From the NCBI GenBank assembly GCA_023399155.1, contig JAEWQP010000001.1:62001-126000 (forward strand): 64,000 nucleotides of DNA, given 5' to 3'. The position numbers and the translations under genes are program-made. Positions 54,990 to 62,799 of this stretch are shown here, one piece after another (position 1 is the stretch's first letter; the number at the start of each line of letters is the position of its first letter). This stretch comes from Verrucomicrobiota bacterium. GTDB taxonomy: Bacteria; Verrucomicrobiota; Verrucomicrobiia; Opitutales; Opitutaceae. The notes beneath the pieces are model-generated. The model had not been told where the DNA came from and did no database searches. It saw nothing but the letters and a program-made list of their open reading frames with translations.

Positions 54990-56822
54990 TCACCGTGGGC
55001 TGAGGGGCGAGCCCGGAGCCGGGCTCGCGTTCTTGTCGAGGATGCGGTCGGCACGTTGCAGCGCCTCGCGGAGCTCGCGCCGGGCGGCCTCGAGTTCCTG
55101 GCGTTGCGTCGCGATGATCTCGTGGGGCTCCCGCGGCTCGCTCACCGGAGGCAAGCCGAGTATCTCTCGCGCGCGGGCCAGGGCCGCCGTGATGTGCGGG
55201 CACACGTTCTCCCGTCCCACGCGTTCGATGAAACCGGCGTTTTCCATCACCGCGAGCGGCTGCGTGTGCGGCGCGCTGAGGATGAGGTGCTTGCCCTTCG
55301 AGCGAAGCTTGGCGTGCAGATCCTCCAGTGCCTGCAGGCCCGTGGCGTCGATGGCGAGGACCTTGCGCACCCGCAGGATCAGGATGTCGGGTTCGCGTTT
55401 CGCGCGCTTGAGCTCGTCGTCCAGCTTGTCCACGACGCCGAAGAAAAACGCGCCGAACACACGGAAAATCAGTACGCCCTCGGGCACTTCCTTCCCGACG
55501 AGCGAATGCTGGGACCCTTCGGTCTCGCTGGACTCGTCGACCGCGGTGATCTGCGACGTCTCGGAGATCCGCTTCACCATCAGGAGCGCCGCGAGCACCA
55601 CGCCGACCTCCACCGCGAGCGTCAGGTTGGTCAGGACGGTAAGGGCAAACGTCGCGACGAAGACGGACGAGTCGCTCAACGGCCAGCGTCCAAGGCGCAG
55701 AAATTCGCCCCAGGAAATCATCCGCCACGACGCCACCGCGAGCACGGCGCTGAGCGCGGCCAGCGGGACATGAACGATCAGAGGCGCCGCGGCCACCAGC
55801 AGCACGAGCAGAAACGCGGAGTGTGCGAGCGCGGCGACCGGCGTCCGCGCCCCCGAGCGCACGTTCACCACTGAACGCGCGACCGCACCTGTTGCCGGCA
55901 CACAGCCGAAGAGCGGCCCGATCATGTTGGCGAGCCCCTGGCCAACCAGTTCGCGGTTGGAATCGTGCCTCTGGTCGAGCAGGCCGTCGGTCACCACCGC
56001 GCAGAGCAGGGCCTGCATCGCCACAAGCATCGCGATGGTGAACGCGGGCTGGACGAGGTCGCGCACGAGAGACCAGCCTGGCACAGGCATCTGGAACGCC
56101 GGCAACGCGCTGGAGAACGCACCGAACTCCGAGCCGATCGTCGCGACGCCGAACCGCCCGTGCAGGTCGAACAATGAGACGACGACCGTCGCCACGACGA
56201 GGCCGACCATCGGCCCGGGCACGACACGCGAAAGCTTCTGCGGCCAGAGCGCGATAAGCGCGACCGATGCAGCCGCCAACGCAAGCGTCGGCCCATGCAC
56301 GGCACCGAGGTTGCCCGCGAGCACCTGGAGTTTTCCCACGAAGTCGACCGGCATCGCTCCGACCTCGAGTCCAAGGAAGGCCTTGATCTGCGAACTCATG
56401 ATCAACACCGCGATACCCTTGGTGAACGCTCGGTTTACTGGATACGGGATGAAGCGGATGATCGAGCCCACCTTGGCGAGGCCCATCACGCAGAGCATCG
56501 CCCCGGCCATGAACGTGCACAGGAGCAGGCCTCCCAGCCCGTGGCCCTGCAGCAGGCTGTAGTTGATGATCACGAACGCGCCCGTCGGGCCGGCGATCTG
56601 GACGCGCGAACCCCCGAAAATCGCCACAACAGCGCCTCCGATGATCGCGGTCCACAAGCCCTGCTCCGGAGTCGCCCCCGAGGCGATGGCAAAGGCCATC
56701 GACAGCGGGAAGGCCAGCGTCATGACGTTGAGCCCCGCGAGCAGATCGCGCCTGCACTGGATTGCCGAACAGTCGGCAAACACCGCCGGCAGCCTCAACG
56801 TGGGAAAACGCGATGGACTCAT
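54990..56822 (-). CDS. SulP-family anion transporter with STAS domain
   Basis: A 610-residue membrane protein of the SLC26/SulP family. Residues about 15-405 carry the transport core (RRDLLAGLNVMTLAFPLSMAFAIASGATPEQGL, GPTGAFVIINY, VPATGAVARSVVNVRSGARTPVAALAHS). A C-terminal STAS domain (RVRKVLAIDATGLQALEDLH) and a coiled-coil tail (RQELEAARRELREALQRAD) follow. Members carry sulfate, bicarbonate or dicarboxylates. It sits between a zinc-ribbon gene (11 bp upstream) and the Ehr operon, so coupling of anion uptake to the cation-pumping complex is plausible but unproven. The last codons contain a 9-bp inverted repeat (55008-55027). Confidence 0.9.
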   Translation of the reverse strand: MSPSRFPTLRLPAVFADCSAIQCRRDLLAGLNVMTLAFPLSMAFAIASGATPEQGLWTAIIGGAVVAIFGGSRVQIAGPTGAFVIINYSLLQGHGLGGLLLCTFMAGAMLCVMGLAKVGSIIRFIPYPVNRAFTKGIAVLIMSSQIKAFLGLEVGAMPVDFVGKLQVLAGNLGAVHGPTLALAAASVALIALWPQKLSRVVPGPMVGLVVATVVVSLFDLHGRFGVATIGSEFGAFSSALPAFQMPVPGWSLVRDLVQPAFTIAMLVAMQALLCAVVTDGLLDQRHDSNRELVGQGLANMIGPLFGCVPATGAVARSVVNVRSGARTPVAALAHSAFLLVLLVAAAPLIVHVPLAALSAVLAVASWRMISWGEFLRLGRWPLSDSSVFVATFALTVLTNLTLAVEVGVVLAALLMVKRISETSQITAVDESSETEGSQHSLVGKEVPEGVLIFRVFGAFFFGVVDKLDDELKRAKREPDILILRVRKVLAIDATGLQALEDLHAKLRSKGKHLILSAPHTQPLAVMENAGFIERVGRENVCPHITAALARAREILGLPPVSEPREPHEIIATQRQELEAARRELREALQRADRILDKNASPAPGSPLSPR

Positions 56823-56833
56823 CGGCTCTCGCC

Positions 56834-57178
56834 TCAGGCCTGCGACTCCGCGGGCGCGGCGGCGGGATTGAAGATGAAGACGCCGCAATGCGGGCACACC
56901 CCGATGCGGCCAGGCTGGTGCAGCTCCGCCAGTTGTCCCACCGGGAGCTTGAGGTGACACGCTCCGCAGGACGAACCCATCACCTGGGCCACGCTCTCGC
57001 GCCCCTGGCGCGCCATCCGGTCGTGGTGACCCAGCAGCGCGGTCGGAAGATGCGAGCGCAACTCCTGGACCTTGCGCTGAATCGCCTCACGCCGCGAGGG
57101 CGTCAGCCCGTTGTGCCGCAGCTCGGCGTCCGCAGCATTGAGCGCCCGGAGCTGCTCGACAAATTCACGATTGATCAT
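56834..57178 (-). CDS. C4-type zinc-ribbon coiled-coil protein (zf-RING_7/DUF164-like)
   Basis: A 114-residue protein with an N-terminal helical coiled coil (LRALNAADAELRHNG...REAIQRKVQELRSHL) and a C-terminal zinc ribbon made by C-x2-C (SCGACHLKLP) and C-x2-C (CPHCGVFIF). Proteins of this family are small, of unclear function, and often near envelope or nucleic-acid genes. The ATG at 57178 is used because homology starts immediately (MINREFVEQL). It is 11 bp upstream of the SulP gene and divergent from the sigma-54 activator, so it is probably the first gene of the long operon. Confidence 0.75.
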   Translation of the reverse strand: MINREFVEQLRALNAADAELRHNGLTPSRREAIQRKVQELRSHLPTALLGHHDRMARQGRESVAQVMGSSCGACHLKLPVGQLAELHQPGRIGVCPHCGVFIFNPAAAPAESQA

Positions 57179-57190
57179 GGCAGGATAAGG

Positions 57191-57205
57191 GCAGCTTCCC
57201 TGCCA
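57191..57205 (-). promoter_or_regulatory. Candidate sigma-54 (-24/-12) promoter for the zinc-ribbon/SulP/Ehr operon
   Basis: The minus-strand bases TGGCAG-GGAAG-CTGC keep the GG and GC dinucleotides and most of the sigma-54 consensus TGGCAC-N5-TTGC at exact spacing, in the gap between the operon and a divergent sigma-54 activator gene. If used, transcription would start at about 57179, next to the start codon at 57178, so the transcript would be almost leaderless. The same bases also form a small hairpin (ggcag/ctgcc), so the match could be accidental. Confidence 0.35.
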
Positions 57206-57354
57206 GTTCGAGCACGCACGCTTGCAAACCATTGAACGACAGCAGCAAACGCTTGATTTTGTCCTGCGCGGCACTTCCGCGGTGCATCGGAGCGACCGGA
57301 TTAGTGTGTGCATAGGCTGCATCATCTGTGCAGGATTTGCATGCGCTTTCCGCC

Positions 57355-58716
57355 ATGAATCCCGCCAACATCACCATCGCCGTGCTCGACCGCTCGCCCG
57401 CGGACCTGGCCGTCCTCACCTCGCATCTCGAAGATGCCGGATTTCGCGTCCTGCCCGCGTCCACGCAGGCGCACGTGGAACGCTTCGTCGCCAGCCAGGC
57501 GATCAACCTGGTGGTGAAGGGCTTCGACGCCACCAAGGTCGACCCCCTCCCCTTCATGGAGCGAATCCGTACCGCGTCGCCGGATACGGAGTGCCTCTTC
57601 TGCGGCCTCGGCGGCACGATCCACGAGGCGGTCCGCGCGATCCAGCGCGGCGCGGTCGACTACCTGCCCAAGCCCGTCGAACCGCCTCTTCTGATGGAGG
57701 CGGTGAAAAAGGCGCTGGAACGCCAGGCGCTCGTCGCCTCCGATCCGCAACTGCGCCGCAGCCTGCGGCGTCAGTCGGAGCCGAACACATTCGTTGGCGC
57801 CAGCGCGGCGATGCAGGCTGTGGCTGACATGGTCGAGCAGGTGGCGAGCGCGATGGTTCCCGTGCTCATTTCCGGCGAGAGCGGCACCGGCAAGGAACTG
57901 GTGGCGCGCGCGCTCCACGAGAAGAGCGCCCGGCACGAGGGCCCGTTCGTGGCGCTCAACTGTGCCGGACTCACGGATACGCTCATCGAATCCGAGTTCT
58001 TTGGGCATGTGCGCGGCGCCTTTACCGGCGCGATCTATGACCGCCCCGGCGCCTTCGAGACCGCCGCCCACGGCACGCTTTTCCTCGACGAGATCGGCGA
58101 CCTCAGCGTGAAGGGCCAGGGCGACCTCCTGCGCGTGCTAGAGGATGGCGTGTTTCGCCCCGTGGGCAGCATCCGCCCGAAGCGCGCGGACGCGCGCATC
58201 ATCGCCGCATCGCACCGCTCGCTGGATGACCTCGTGCGCGCCGGCCGATTCCGCGAGGACCTGCTCTACCGGCTCAACGTGGTCGAGCTTTGTCTCCCGC
58301 CGCTGCGCGAGCGCACCGGCGACATCCCCACCCTTGTCGACGCCTTCAACCGCCACTTCTCCGCCCGGCACAACCGCCGCCCGAAGAAACCCACGGAAGC
58401 ATTCCTCAAGGCGCTCGCCGCGCACACCTGGCCGGGCAACGTCCGGGAACTGCGCAACCTGATGGAGCGACTCGTGGTGACCGCGCGCGAGACGACGCTC
58501 GACGCGCGCCACGCCCCCGCACCCGCACCCGTTGACTCCGTCGCATCGTCCGACGCGCTCTTCACCGTCACCCGCGGCATGTCACTCGCCGAGATCGAGT
58601 CGCGCGCGATCCGGGAGACCCTGGCGCACGTCACGAGCAACCGTGCCGAAGCCGCCGAGATCCTGGGCATCAGCCGCCGCGCCCTGCAGTACAAGCTCCG
58701 CCTGCTGCCGCGGTGA
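57355..58716 (+). CDS. NtrC-type sigma-54 activator with a degenerate receiver domain
   Basis: A 453-residue protein. Residues about 7-118 are a response-regulator receiver that keeps Lys106 (DYLPKPVEP) but has lost the phosphoacceptor Asp: the strand reads NLVVKGF where D-L-V-x-x-D is expected, with Lys55 at the Asp position. The AAA+ domain is canonical: GESGTGKE, GAFTGA, GTLFLDEIGDL, LPPLRERTGDIP and WPGNVRELR. The C-terminal Fis-type helix-turn-helix reads NRAEAAEILGISRRALQYKLR. No histidine kinase gene is adjacent. It is divergent from the operon headed by the zinc-ribbon gene, which is the likely target. Control is probably by a signal other than phosphorylation of the usual Asp. Confidence 0.92.
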   Translation: MNPANITIAVLDRSPADLAVLTSHLEDAGFRVLPASTQAHVERFVASQAINLVVKGFDATKVDPLPFMERIRTASPDTECLFCGLGGTIHEAVRAIQRGAVDYLPKPVEPPLLMEAVKKALERQALVASDPQLRRSLRRQSEPNTFVGASAAMQAVADMVEQVASAMVPVLISGESGTGKELVARALHEKSARHEGPFVALNCAGLTDTLIESEFFGHVRGAFTGAIYDRPGAFETAAHGTLFLDEIGDLSVKGQGDLLRVLEDGVFRPVGSIRPKRADARIIAASHRSLDDLVRAGRFREDLLYRLNVVELCLPPLRERTGDIPTLVDAFNRHFSARHNRRPKKPTEAFLKALAAHTWPGNVRELRNLMERLVVTARETTLDARHAPAPAPVDSVASSDALFTVTRGMSLAEIESRAIRETLAHVTSNRAEAAEILGISRRALQYKLRLLPR

Positions 58717-58772
58717 GTCTTTGGCCTGATTTGCTCACTTGGATCAGGTCACAGAGTTCACCGACCTTCGCT

Positions 58773-58804
58773 CGGCTTCGGCACGAGGTGATGAGCCGAA
58801 GCCG
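58773..58804 (+). terminator. 10-bp hairpin downstream of the sigma-54 activator
   Basis: The arms cggcttcggc (58773-58782) and gccgaagccg (58795-58804) pair perfectly around a 12-nt loop, starting 57 bases after the stop codon. No T-run follows. It may be a terminator or part of the adjoining repeat DNA. Confidence 0.4.
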
Positions 58805-58810
58805 CCGAAT

Positions 58811-58880
58811 CCGTGGCTGCTCTCCGTGCCCTCGGCATTCTGCTCAGCTCAGCGACCTCTGTGTCCTACTGCTCTCTTCG
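58811..58880. repeat. Degenerate copy of the 'tctccgtgcc / cctctgtgtcc' repeat
   Basis: The segment holds ccgtggctgctctccgtgcc and cctctgtgtcctactgctctct, both recognisable as altered versions of the repeat arms seen at 62628-62796 (including the ccacggagac...acacggagg core). It lies between the sigma-54 gene and the OleB-like gene. Confidence 0.45.
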
Positions 58881-58965
58881 GAGTTGGCGGCAGGGCGAGA
58901 TGTCCGGCCGGACGGTGGCGACGACCAGGCATTCATCGCGGCCCCGCAGGAGACCCCGTCCGCCC

Positions 58966-59883
58966 TCACGCCCCGAGAAACGCCGACACCTCGCGCGCGA
59001 CGGTCCCAGGCTCGTCCTCGAGCACCCAATGGCCGGCGTCGGCCAGGCGCACGACTTTCGCTGCAGGCAGGCGGCGTCGGAACTCGTCGAGAAACACGTC
59101 GTCGAAGCACCAGTCCTTGCCGCCCCACACGATCAGGGCGGGGCGTTCCTGCACGGCGTCGAGGCTTCCGGCAATCGCTTCAATTTCGGCCTGCGTGCGG
59201 TGCCCGGGCCCGAGGGGAATGTCGCGCACGAATTCGCGCACCGCGACACGATCCGCCCATGTGCGGTGCGGCCAGAGGTAGGCCTCGCGTGCGCCGGGCG
59301 TGAGCGGCTTCTCCACCGCCATGCGCACCGCTGCGCCGGAAAAACCATTGAGCCCGCGCACGAGCAGCGCTCCGATCCACGGCAGACGGCACAGCGCGAT
59401 CCGCCTGGGAATATGCGTCGACGGAAACGCCCCCGTATTGAACACGATGAGACGATCGATGAATCCCGGGCGGCGACGCGCCATGCCCAGACCAATGGGT
59501 CCGCCCCAGTCATGGACGGCCAGGTGCGCCCGGGCGATGCCCAGGTGATCGACGAGCCGGCCGAGATTCTCGATGTGCGCGCCGAGGTGGTAGTCAACGT
59601 CCTGCGGCTTGTCGGAAAGTCCGCAGCCCAGGTGGTCCGGCACGATGCAGCGGTAGCGATCGCGCAGCGCGAGCACGAGCGACCGGTAAAGAAACGACCA
59701 CGACGGGTTGCCGTGGACCATGACGACGACCGGCGCCCCCCGCGGTCCCTCGTCCAGGTAGCGCATCCGCCGGCCGCCCGGCAGCACGAATGTGTGCGGA
59801 GCAAATGGATACAGCTCGCGCACGGCGGGTGGAAGAACCGAGGCGGCGGGGTCGGAGGTTGGATTCGACACGGTGGCGATCAC
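58966..59883 (-). CDS. oleB: Haloalkane-dehalogenase-like alpha/beta hydrolase, probable OleB
   Basis: A 305-residue alpha/beta-hydrolase. It has the oxyanion motif VHGNPSWSFLYR, PDHLGCGLSDKP, the nucleophile elbow HDWGGPIGLG with an Asp nucleophile, and the catalytic His in ADAGHWVLEDEP. This is the haloalkane-dehalogenase subfamily, to which the beta-lactone decarboxylase OleB belongs. The gene next upstream (184 bp, same strand) encodes an OleA-like enzyme, which favours the OleB assignment over a dehalogenase. OleC and OleD are not in the window. The start is a GTG at 59883; a GTG at 59871 is an alternative. Confidence 0.75.
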   Translation of the reverse strand: MIATVSNPTSDPAASVLPPAVRELYPFAPHTFVLPGGRRMRYLDEGPRGAPVVVMVHGNPSWSFLYRSLVLALRDRYRCIVPDHLGCGLSDKPQDVDYHLGAHIENLGRLVDHLGIARAHLAVHDWGGPIGLGMARRRPGFIDRLIVFNTGAFPSTHIPRRIALCRLPWIGALLVRGLNGFSGAAVRMAVEKPLTPGAREAYLWPHRTWADRVAVREFVRDIPLGPGHRTQAEIEAIAGSLDAVQERPALIVWGGKDWCFDDVFLDEFRRRLPAAKVVRLADAGHWVLEDEPGTVAREVSAFLGA

Positions 59884-59912
59884 GAAGCGGCACCAGCGAC
59901 AGGGATGGCTGA

Positions 59913-60024
59913 GGTTGGCAGGGACTGCCCTGCCGTGCCTCGAGGCAGGGCGAGGCCTCCGGCCGAGCCGCAGCTCGCCGGCAGCGGGGCCAAGCTGTCG
60001 CTTCGCTCGGCACGCCCTACCCTG
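59913..60024. repeat. Palindrome-rich intergenic repeat between oleB and oleA
   Basis: The segment contains ggcagggactgccctgcc, the 12-bp palindrome tgcctcgaggca flanked by ccctgcc/ggcaggg, and a terminal cacgccctaccctggg. The last part resembles the cgccctacc arm of the element at 62055-62128. It fills most of the 184-base gap between two genes of the ole-type cluster. Confidence 0.45.
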
Positions 60025-60067
60025 GGTCTTTCGCAGTCAACGTTCATTGACGTCTTCACAGTCTCGC

Positions 60068-61099
60068 TCACCACTCCAGCGCGAGCATGAGGCAGTTGAT
60101 GCCGCTGCCAATGCCGAGGATGGCAACCGGATCGCCGCCCTTCACGGCGCCGGCCTCGACCGCTCGCGCCAGCGTGATCGGCGCCGCCGCGCTGCCGGTA
60201 TTGCCGAGAGCGTCAAAGGTGGAGAAATCGCGGGCAAGATCGAGCCCGAGCGCCTCATAGAGCGCGCGCCGGTGCATGGTGCCCACCTGGTGGCAGATGA
60301 ACCGCGCCGGCGTGGCCTCGGTCCAGCCGGTCTCCACCTTGAACGCGTCCCACGTTTCCTTCGCGAGTTGCACACCGGCGACGAGCAGCTGCTCCGAATC
60401 CGTCTGCATTGCGAGCCCATGCGCCCCGGCGCGATCGCCCTGGCACAGGTGGCTGTGCTGTGTCGCGGCGCGGCCCACGCCTCCGAGCAGGCGATGCCCG
60501 TGCGGCGCGAGCGAACGGTGGCAAACCACTGCCGCCACCGCGGCGCTTCCGATCGTCAGGTTGGCGAAGAAAGGCTTGATCGAGTGGCGCGTGTGGTCAC
60601 CGGCGAGCATCGCCTGGATCGTCTGCTCCACGAGCGGCCGTCCGTCCTCGCCCACGGTGACGAGTCCGCACTGGATCTGGCCGCTCTCGATCATGCCACC
60701 GAGCAGTGTGAGCGCATTCAGAAAACCAAGACACGCATTCGAAAGATCAAAGACCTGGACTGTCGGCGCGAGTCCGAGCGCGTCATGCACAAAGCTCGCG
60801 GTCGCGGGTTCGAGCATGTCGCGGCAGACGGCTGCGTGGACAAGAACCTCGACCTGCTCCGGCTTGATCGCGCTGGCAGCCAGAGCCCGCCGTCCTGCCA
60901 TCGCACTCGCCTCGGACGCACGCATGGCGCGCGGCCAGAAGCGCCGCTCACGGATCCCCGTCATCAACTCGAGGCGACCCGTCGGCAGCTTCAGGCGCTC
61001 GTAAAGGGGCGCGAGTTTCTCCTCGATCGCGGCCGACGGCCACACCTCGGGCGGGAGCTCGTAGGCGAGCGATTCAATGACGACGTTCTGGAACTTCAT
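60068..61099 (-). CDS. oleA: OleA-like acyl-CoA condensing thiolase (KAS III fold)
   Basis: A 343-residue thiolase-superfamily protein. It has IESLAYELPPEVWPSAAIEEKL near the N-terminus, GIRERRFW, Glu97 in MLEPATASF, the catalytic Cys123 in SNACLGFLNA, the active-site His in FICHQVGTMHRRAL and the Asn in LGNTGSAAAP. The N-terminal segment and the ligand residues are those of OleA, which joins two fatty acyl-CoAs head to head to a beta-keto acid; FabH is the main alternative. Association with an OleB-like hydrolase and with fabI and fabZ supports a long-chain ketone or olefin pathway. ATG 61099. Confidence 0.85.
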   Translation of the reverse strand: MKFQNVVIESLAYELPPEVWPSAAIEEKLAPLYERLKLPTGRLELMTGIRERRFWPRAMRASEASAMAGRRALAASAIKPEQVEVLVHAAVCRDMLEPATASFVHDALGLAPTVQVFDLSNACLGFLNALTLLGGMIESGQIQCGLVTVGEDGRPLVEQTIQAMLAGDHTRHSIKPFFANLTIGSAAVAAVVCHRSLAPHGHRLLGGVGRAATQHSHLCQGDRAGAHGLAMQTDSEQLLVAGVQLAKETWDAFKVETGWTEATPARFICHQVGTMHRRALYEALGLDLARDFSTFDALGNTGSAAAPITLARAVEAGAVKGGDPVAILGIGSGINCLMLALEW

Positions 61100-61112
61100 G
61101 GATCAGGCAGAT

Positions 61113-61143
61113 GGCCGTAAAGAGGCGCAGTAGGCGCAAAAAG
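61113..61143. repeat. 'ggccgtaaagaggcgcagtaggcgcaa' repeat fragment
   Basis: This short intergenic sequence is similar to the reverse complement of the right arm at 8319-8346 (gcgtcttctgcgcctctttgcggcc). It lies between oleA and fabI and shows that the same repeat family is scattered through the window. Confidence 0.5.
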
Positions 61144-61172
61144 AAAGGCTCTGCTTCTCGCGCATTCCGCGG

Positions 61173-62012
61173 CTATGTCCCTGCCTCGGAATTCCGCCCA
61201 GGACGTTCCGGCCGCATGGCGAGCCGGATGATTTCCTTGTCGAAATAGTTCAGGCCGAGGCCGGCGTCGATCGCCAGCGTGGCGCCGTTGAAGCCGCTCG
61301 AACGCGGGCTGAGCAGGAACACGACCGCATTCGCCACCTCCTGTGTCTCCAGGGCACGCCTACGGAAGGTCAGCTTCTCGGCGTAGAGGTAACTCTCGAG
61401 ATACCCGGGGATGCCGGCGGAGGCGCTGGTCTTGAGCGGGCCGGACCCGACGATGTTGAACCGCACCTGCGTGTCGGCACTGAACGATTTCGCGAGGAAG
61501 CGATTCGCCGAGTCCAGCGCAGCCTTGATCGGGCCCATGTAGCCGTAGTTGTCCGGCGTGACGACAAGGGAGGAGATGCCGATCGTGACGACGGACGCGT
61601 CGGGTGCGAAGTAGGGCTTGAAGGCGCGTGCCAGTTCCACGAGCGAGAAGGCTGAGATCGCCGTGGCCTGGAGAAAGTCCTGCCGCTTTGTCTCGTGGAA
61701 GGCCTTGAAGCCTTCCGAGAAATTCGCGAACGCGATGGAGTGAACCAGGCCGTGAATCGGCCCGAACCCCGCGGCCGCGACCTGGCCGGCCAGACGCTCG
61801 GCCGCGCCCTCCTCCTCCACGTCGCAGATGAACACCGGTCGCTCGCCGATGAATGGCATCACGGTCTGACGCCGCTTTTCCGAACGCACGCTGAAGACCA
61901 CGCGCGCGCCCTGCTCCTCCAGTGTCCTGGCGACCGCCCAAGCCACGCTCTTGCGGTTGGCCAGGCCGGTGACGACAATCGTTTTCCCTTCGAGGGCGAG
62001 GAAGGTGCTCAT
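61173..62012 (-). CDS. fabI: Enoyl-ACP reductase, FabI family
   Basis: A 279-residue short-chain dehydrogenase of the FabI type. It has the nucleotide-binding start KTIVVTGLANRKSVAWAVAR, CDVEEEGAAERL, VHSIAFANFSEGF and the Y-x6-K active-site motif in YGYMGPIK. The loop NIVGSGPLKTSASAGIPG corresponds to the substrate-binding turn of FabI. It reduces trans-2-enoyl-ACP with NAD(P)H in fatty acid elongation. It is in the same direction as oleA and fabZ. Whether it serves bulk fatty acid synthesis or this specialised cluster cannot be told. Confidence 0.9.
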   Translation of the reverse strand: MSTFLALEGKTIVVTGLANRKSVAWAVARTLEEQGARVVFSVRSEKRRQTVMPFIGERPVFICDVEEEGAAERLAGQVAAAGFGPIHGLVHSIAFANFSEGFKAFHETKRQDFLQATAISAFSLVELARAFKPYFAPDASVVTIGISSLVVTPDNYGYMGPIKAALDSANRFLAKSFSADTQVRFNIVGSGPLKTSASAGIPGYLESYLYAEKLTFRRRALETQEVANAVVFLLSPRSSGFNGATLAIDAGLGLNYFDKEIIRLAMRPERPGRNSEAGT

Positions 62013-62054
62013 GCGCTCAGCGTCTGGTGGAGACTTCGGCGATCTCGTGTTCCC

Positions 62055-62128
62055 GGTAGGGCGTGGTCTCAGACCGCGCCGCGAACACGATGCAACGAGC
62101 GCGGCGCGCTTGGAGAGCGCGCCCTACC
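62055..62128. repeat. Double-hairpin REP-like element
   Basis: Outer arms ggtagggcg (62055-62063) and cgccctacc (62120-62128) are exact reverse complements. Inside are two further small hairpins, ggtct/agacc (62066-62076) and gcgcgct/agcgcgc (62104-62122). The element fills half of the gap between fabI and fabZ and its outer arm recurs in the oleB-oleA gap. Confidence 0.65.
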
Positions 62129-62161
62129 TGGGCAGCCATGTCACGATCGTGCGTCATGCGT

Positions 62162-62608
62162 TCAGCCAGTCGTGCCATCGGCCGTCGCATTGGCGACGCA
62201 GAAATCCACGTTCATCACGCGCCGGTCGCCGCACTTGACCGAGCCGCTCATGAAGGTGAAGGCGGATTCGCGCGACTTGAGTCTGGCTGTGATGGTCAGC
62301 TCATCACCCGGCCGAACGACCGAGCGGAAGCGCGCATTCTCGATCCGGACCAGGACCGGAGTGCCGCCCCGGTCGGCTGCGCCCGCGCGCTGCATCAGCT
62401 TGGTCATGAGGATCGATCCGGCCTGGAACACGGCCTCGGAAATGAGCACACCGGGCATGATCGGGTTCCCGGGATAGTGTCCCTTGAAGAACTCAAACTC
62501 CGGCCGCACCCGCAGGCGCGTGGTGACGGAGTCGTCGGTCTCCGCGACGATCTCGTCGGCAAAGAGAAAGGGCGGACGATGCGGAAGGTATTGGGTGATG
62601 TCGCTCAC
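62162..62608 (-). CDS. fabZ: 3-hydroxyacyl-ACP dehydratase, FabZ family
   Basis: A 148-residue hot-dog-fold protein. The N-terminal LPHRPPFLFADEI segment and the active-site helix GHYPGNPIMPGVLISEAVFQAG, with its His and Glu, are diagnostic of FabZ. It dehydrates 3-hydroxyacyl-ACP during fatty acid elongation. It is in the same direction as fabI, oleA and oleB. The start is a GTG at 62608. The intervening repeat elements mean that transcription as one unit is uncertain. Confidence 0.9.
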   Translation of the reverse strand: MSDITQYLPHRPPFLFADEIVAETDDSVTTRLRVRPEFEFFKGHYPGNPIMPGVLISEAVFQAGSILMTKLMQRAGAADRGGTPVLVRIENARFRSVVRPGDELTITARLKSRESAFTFMSGSVKCGDRRVMNVDFCVANATADGTTG

Positions 62609-62627
62609 GATGGAAGGAGTTGGGTTT

Positions 62628-62796
62628 GAACCACAGAGGACACAGAGGTCACAGAGAAGGCGGGATAAAAGCGGCCACGGAGACGCGGAGACACGGAGGG
62701 AGACGATGACTCAGACCCAGTCGACGCGGGTCACTCGTCACTCGTCGCTCGTCACTGGACTTCATCGCTCTGTGTCCTCTGTGCCCTCTGTGGTTC
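62628..62796. repeat. MITE/REPIN-like element with 29-bp inverted ends
   Basis: The left end gaaccacagaggacacagaggtcacagag (62628-62656, shown here by position with its first 20 bases gaaccacagaggacacagag) and the right end at 62768-62796 are reverse complements at 27 of 29 positions. The interior holds a ccacggagac/acacggagg block and a run of gtcact/cgtcgct units (about 62731-62759). The element ends four bases before the stop codon of the desaturase-like gene. It is the best preserved member of a family with copies near 432, 8185 and 58811. Confidence 0.75.
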
Positions 62797-62799
62797 CAC

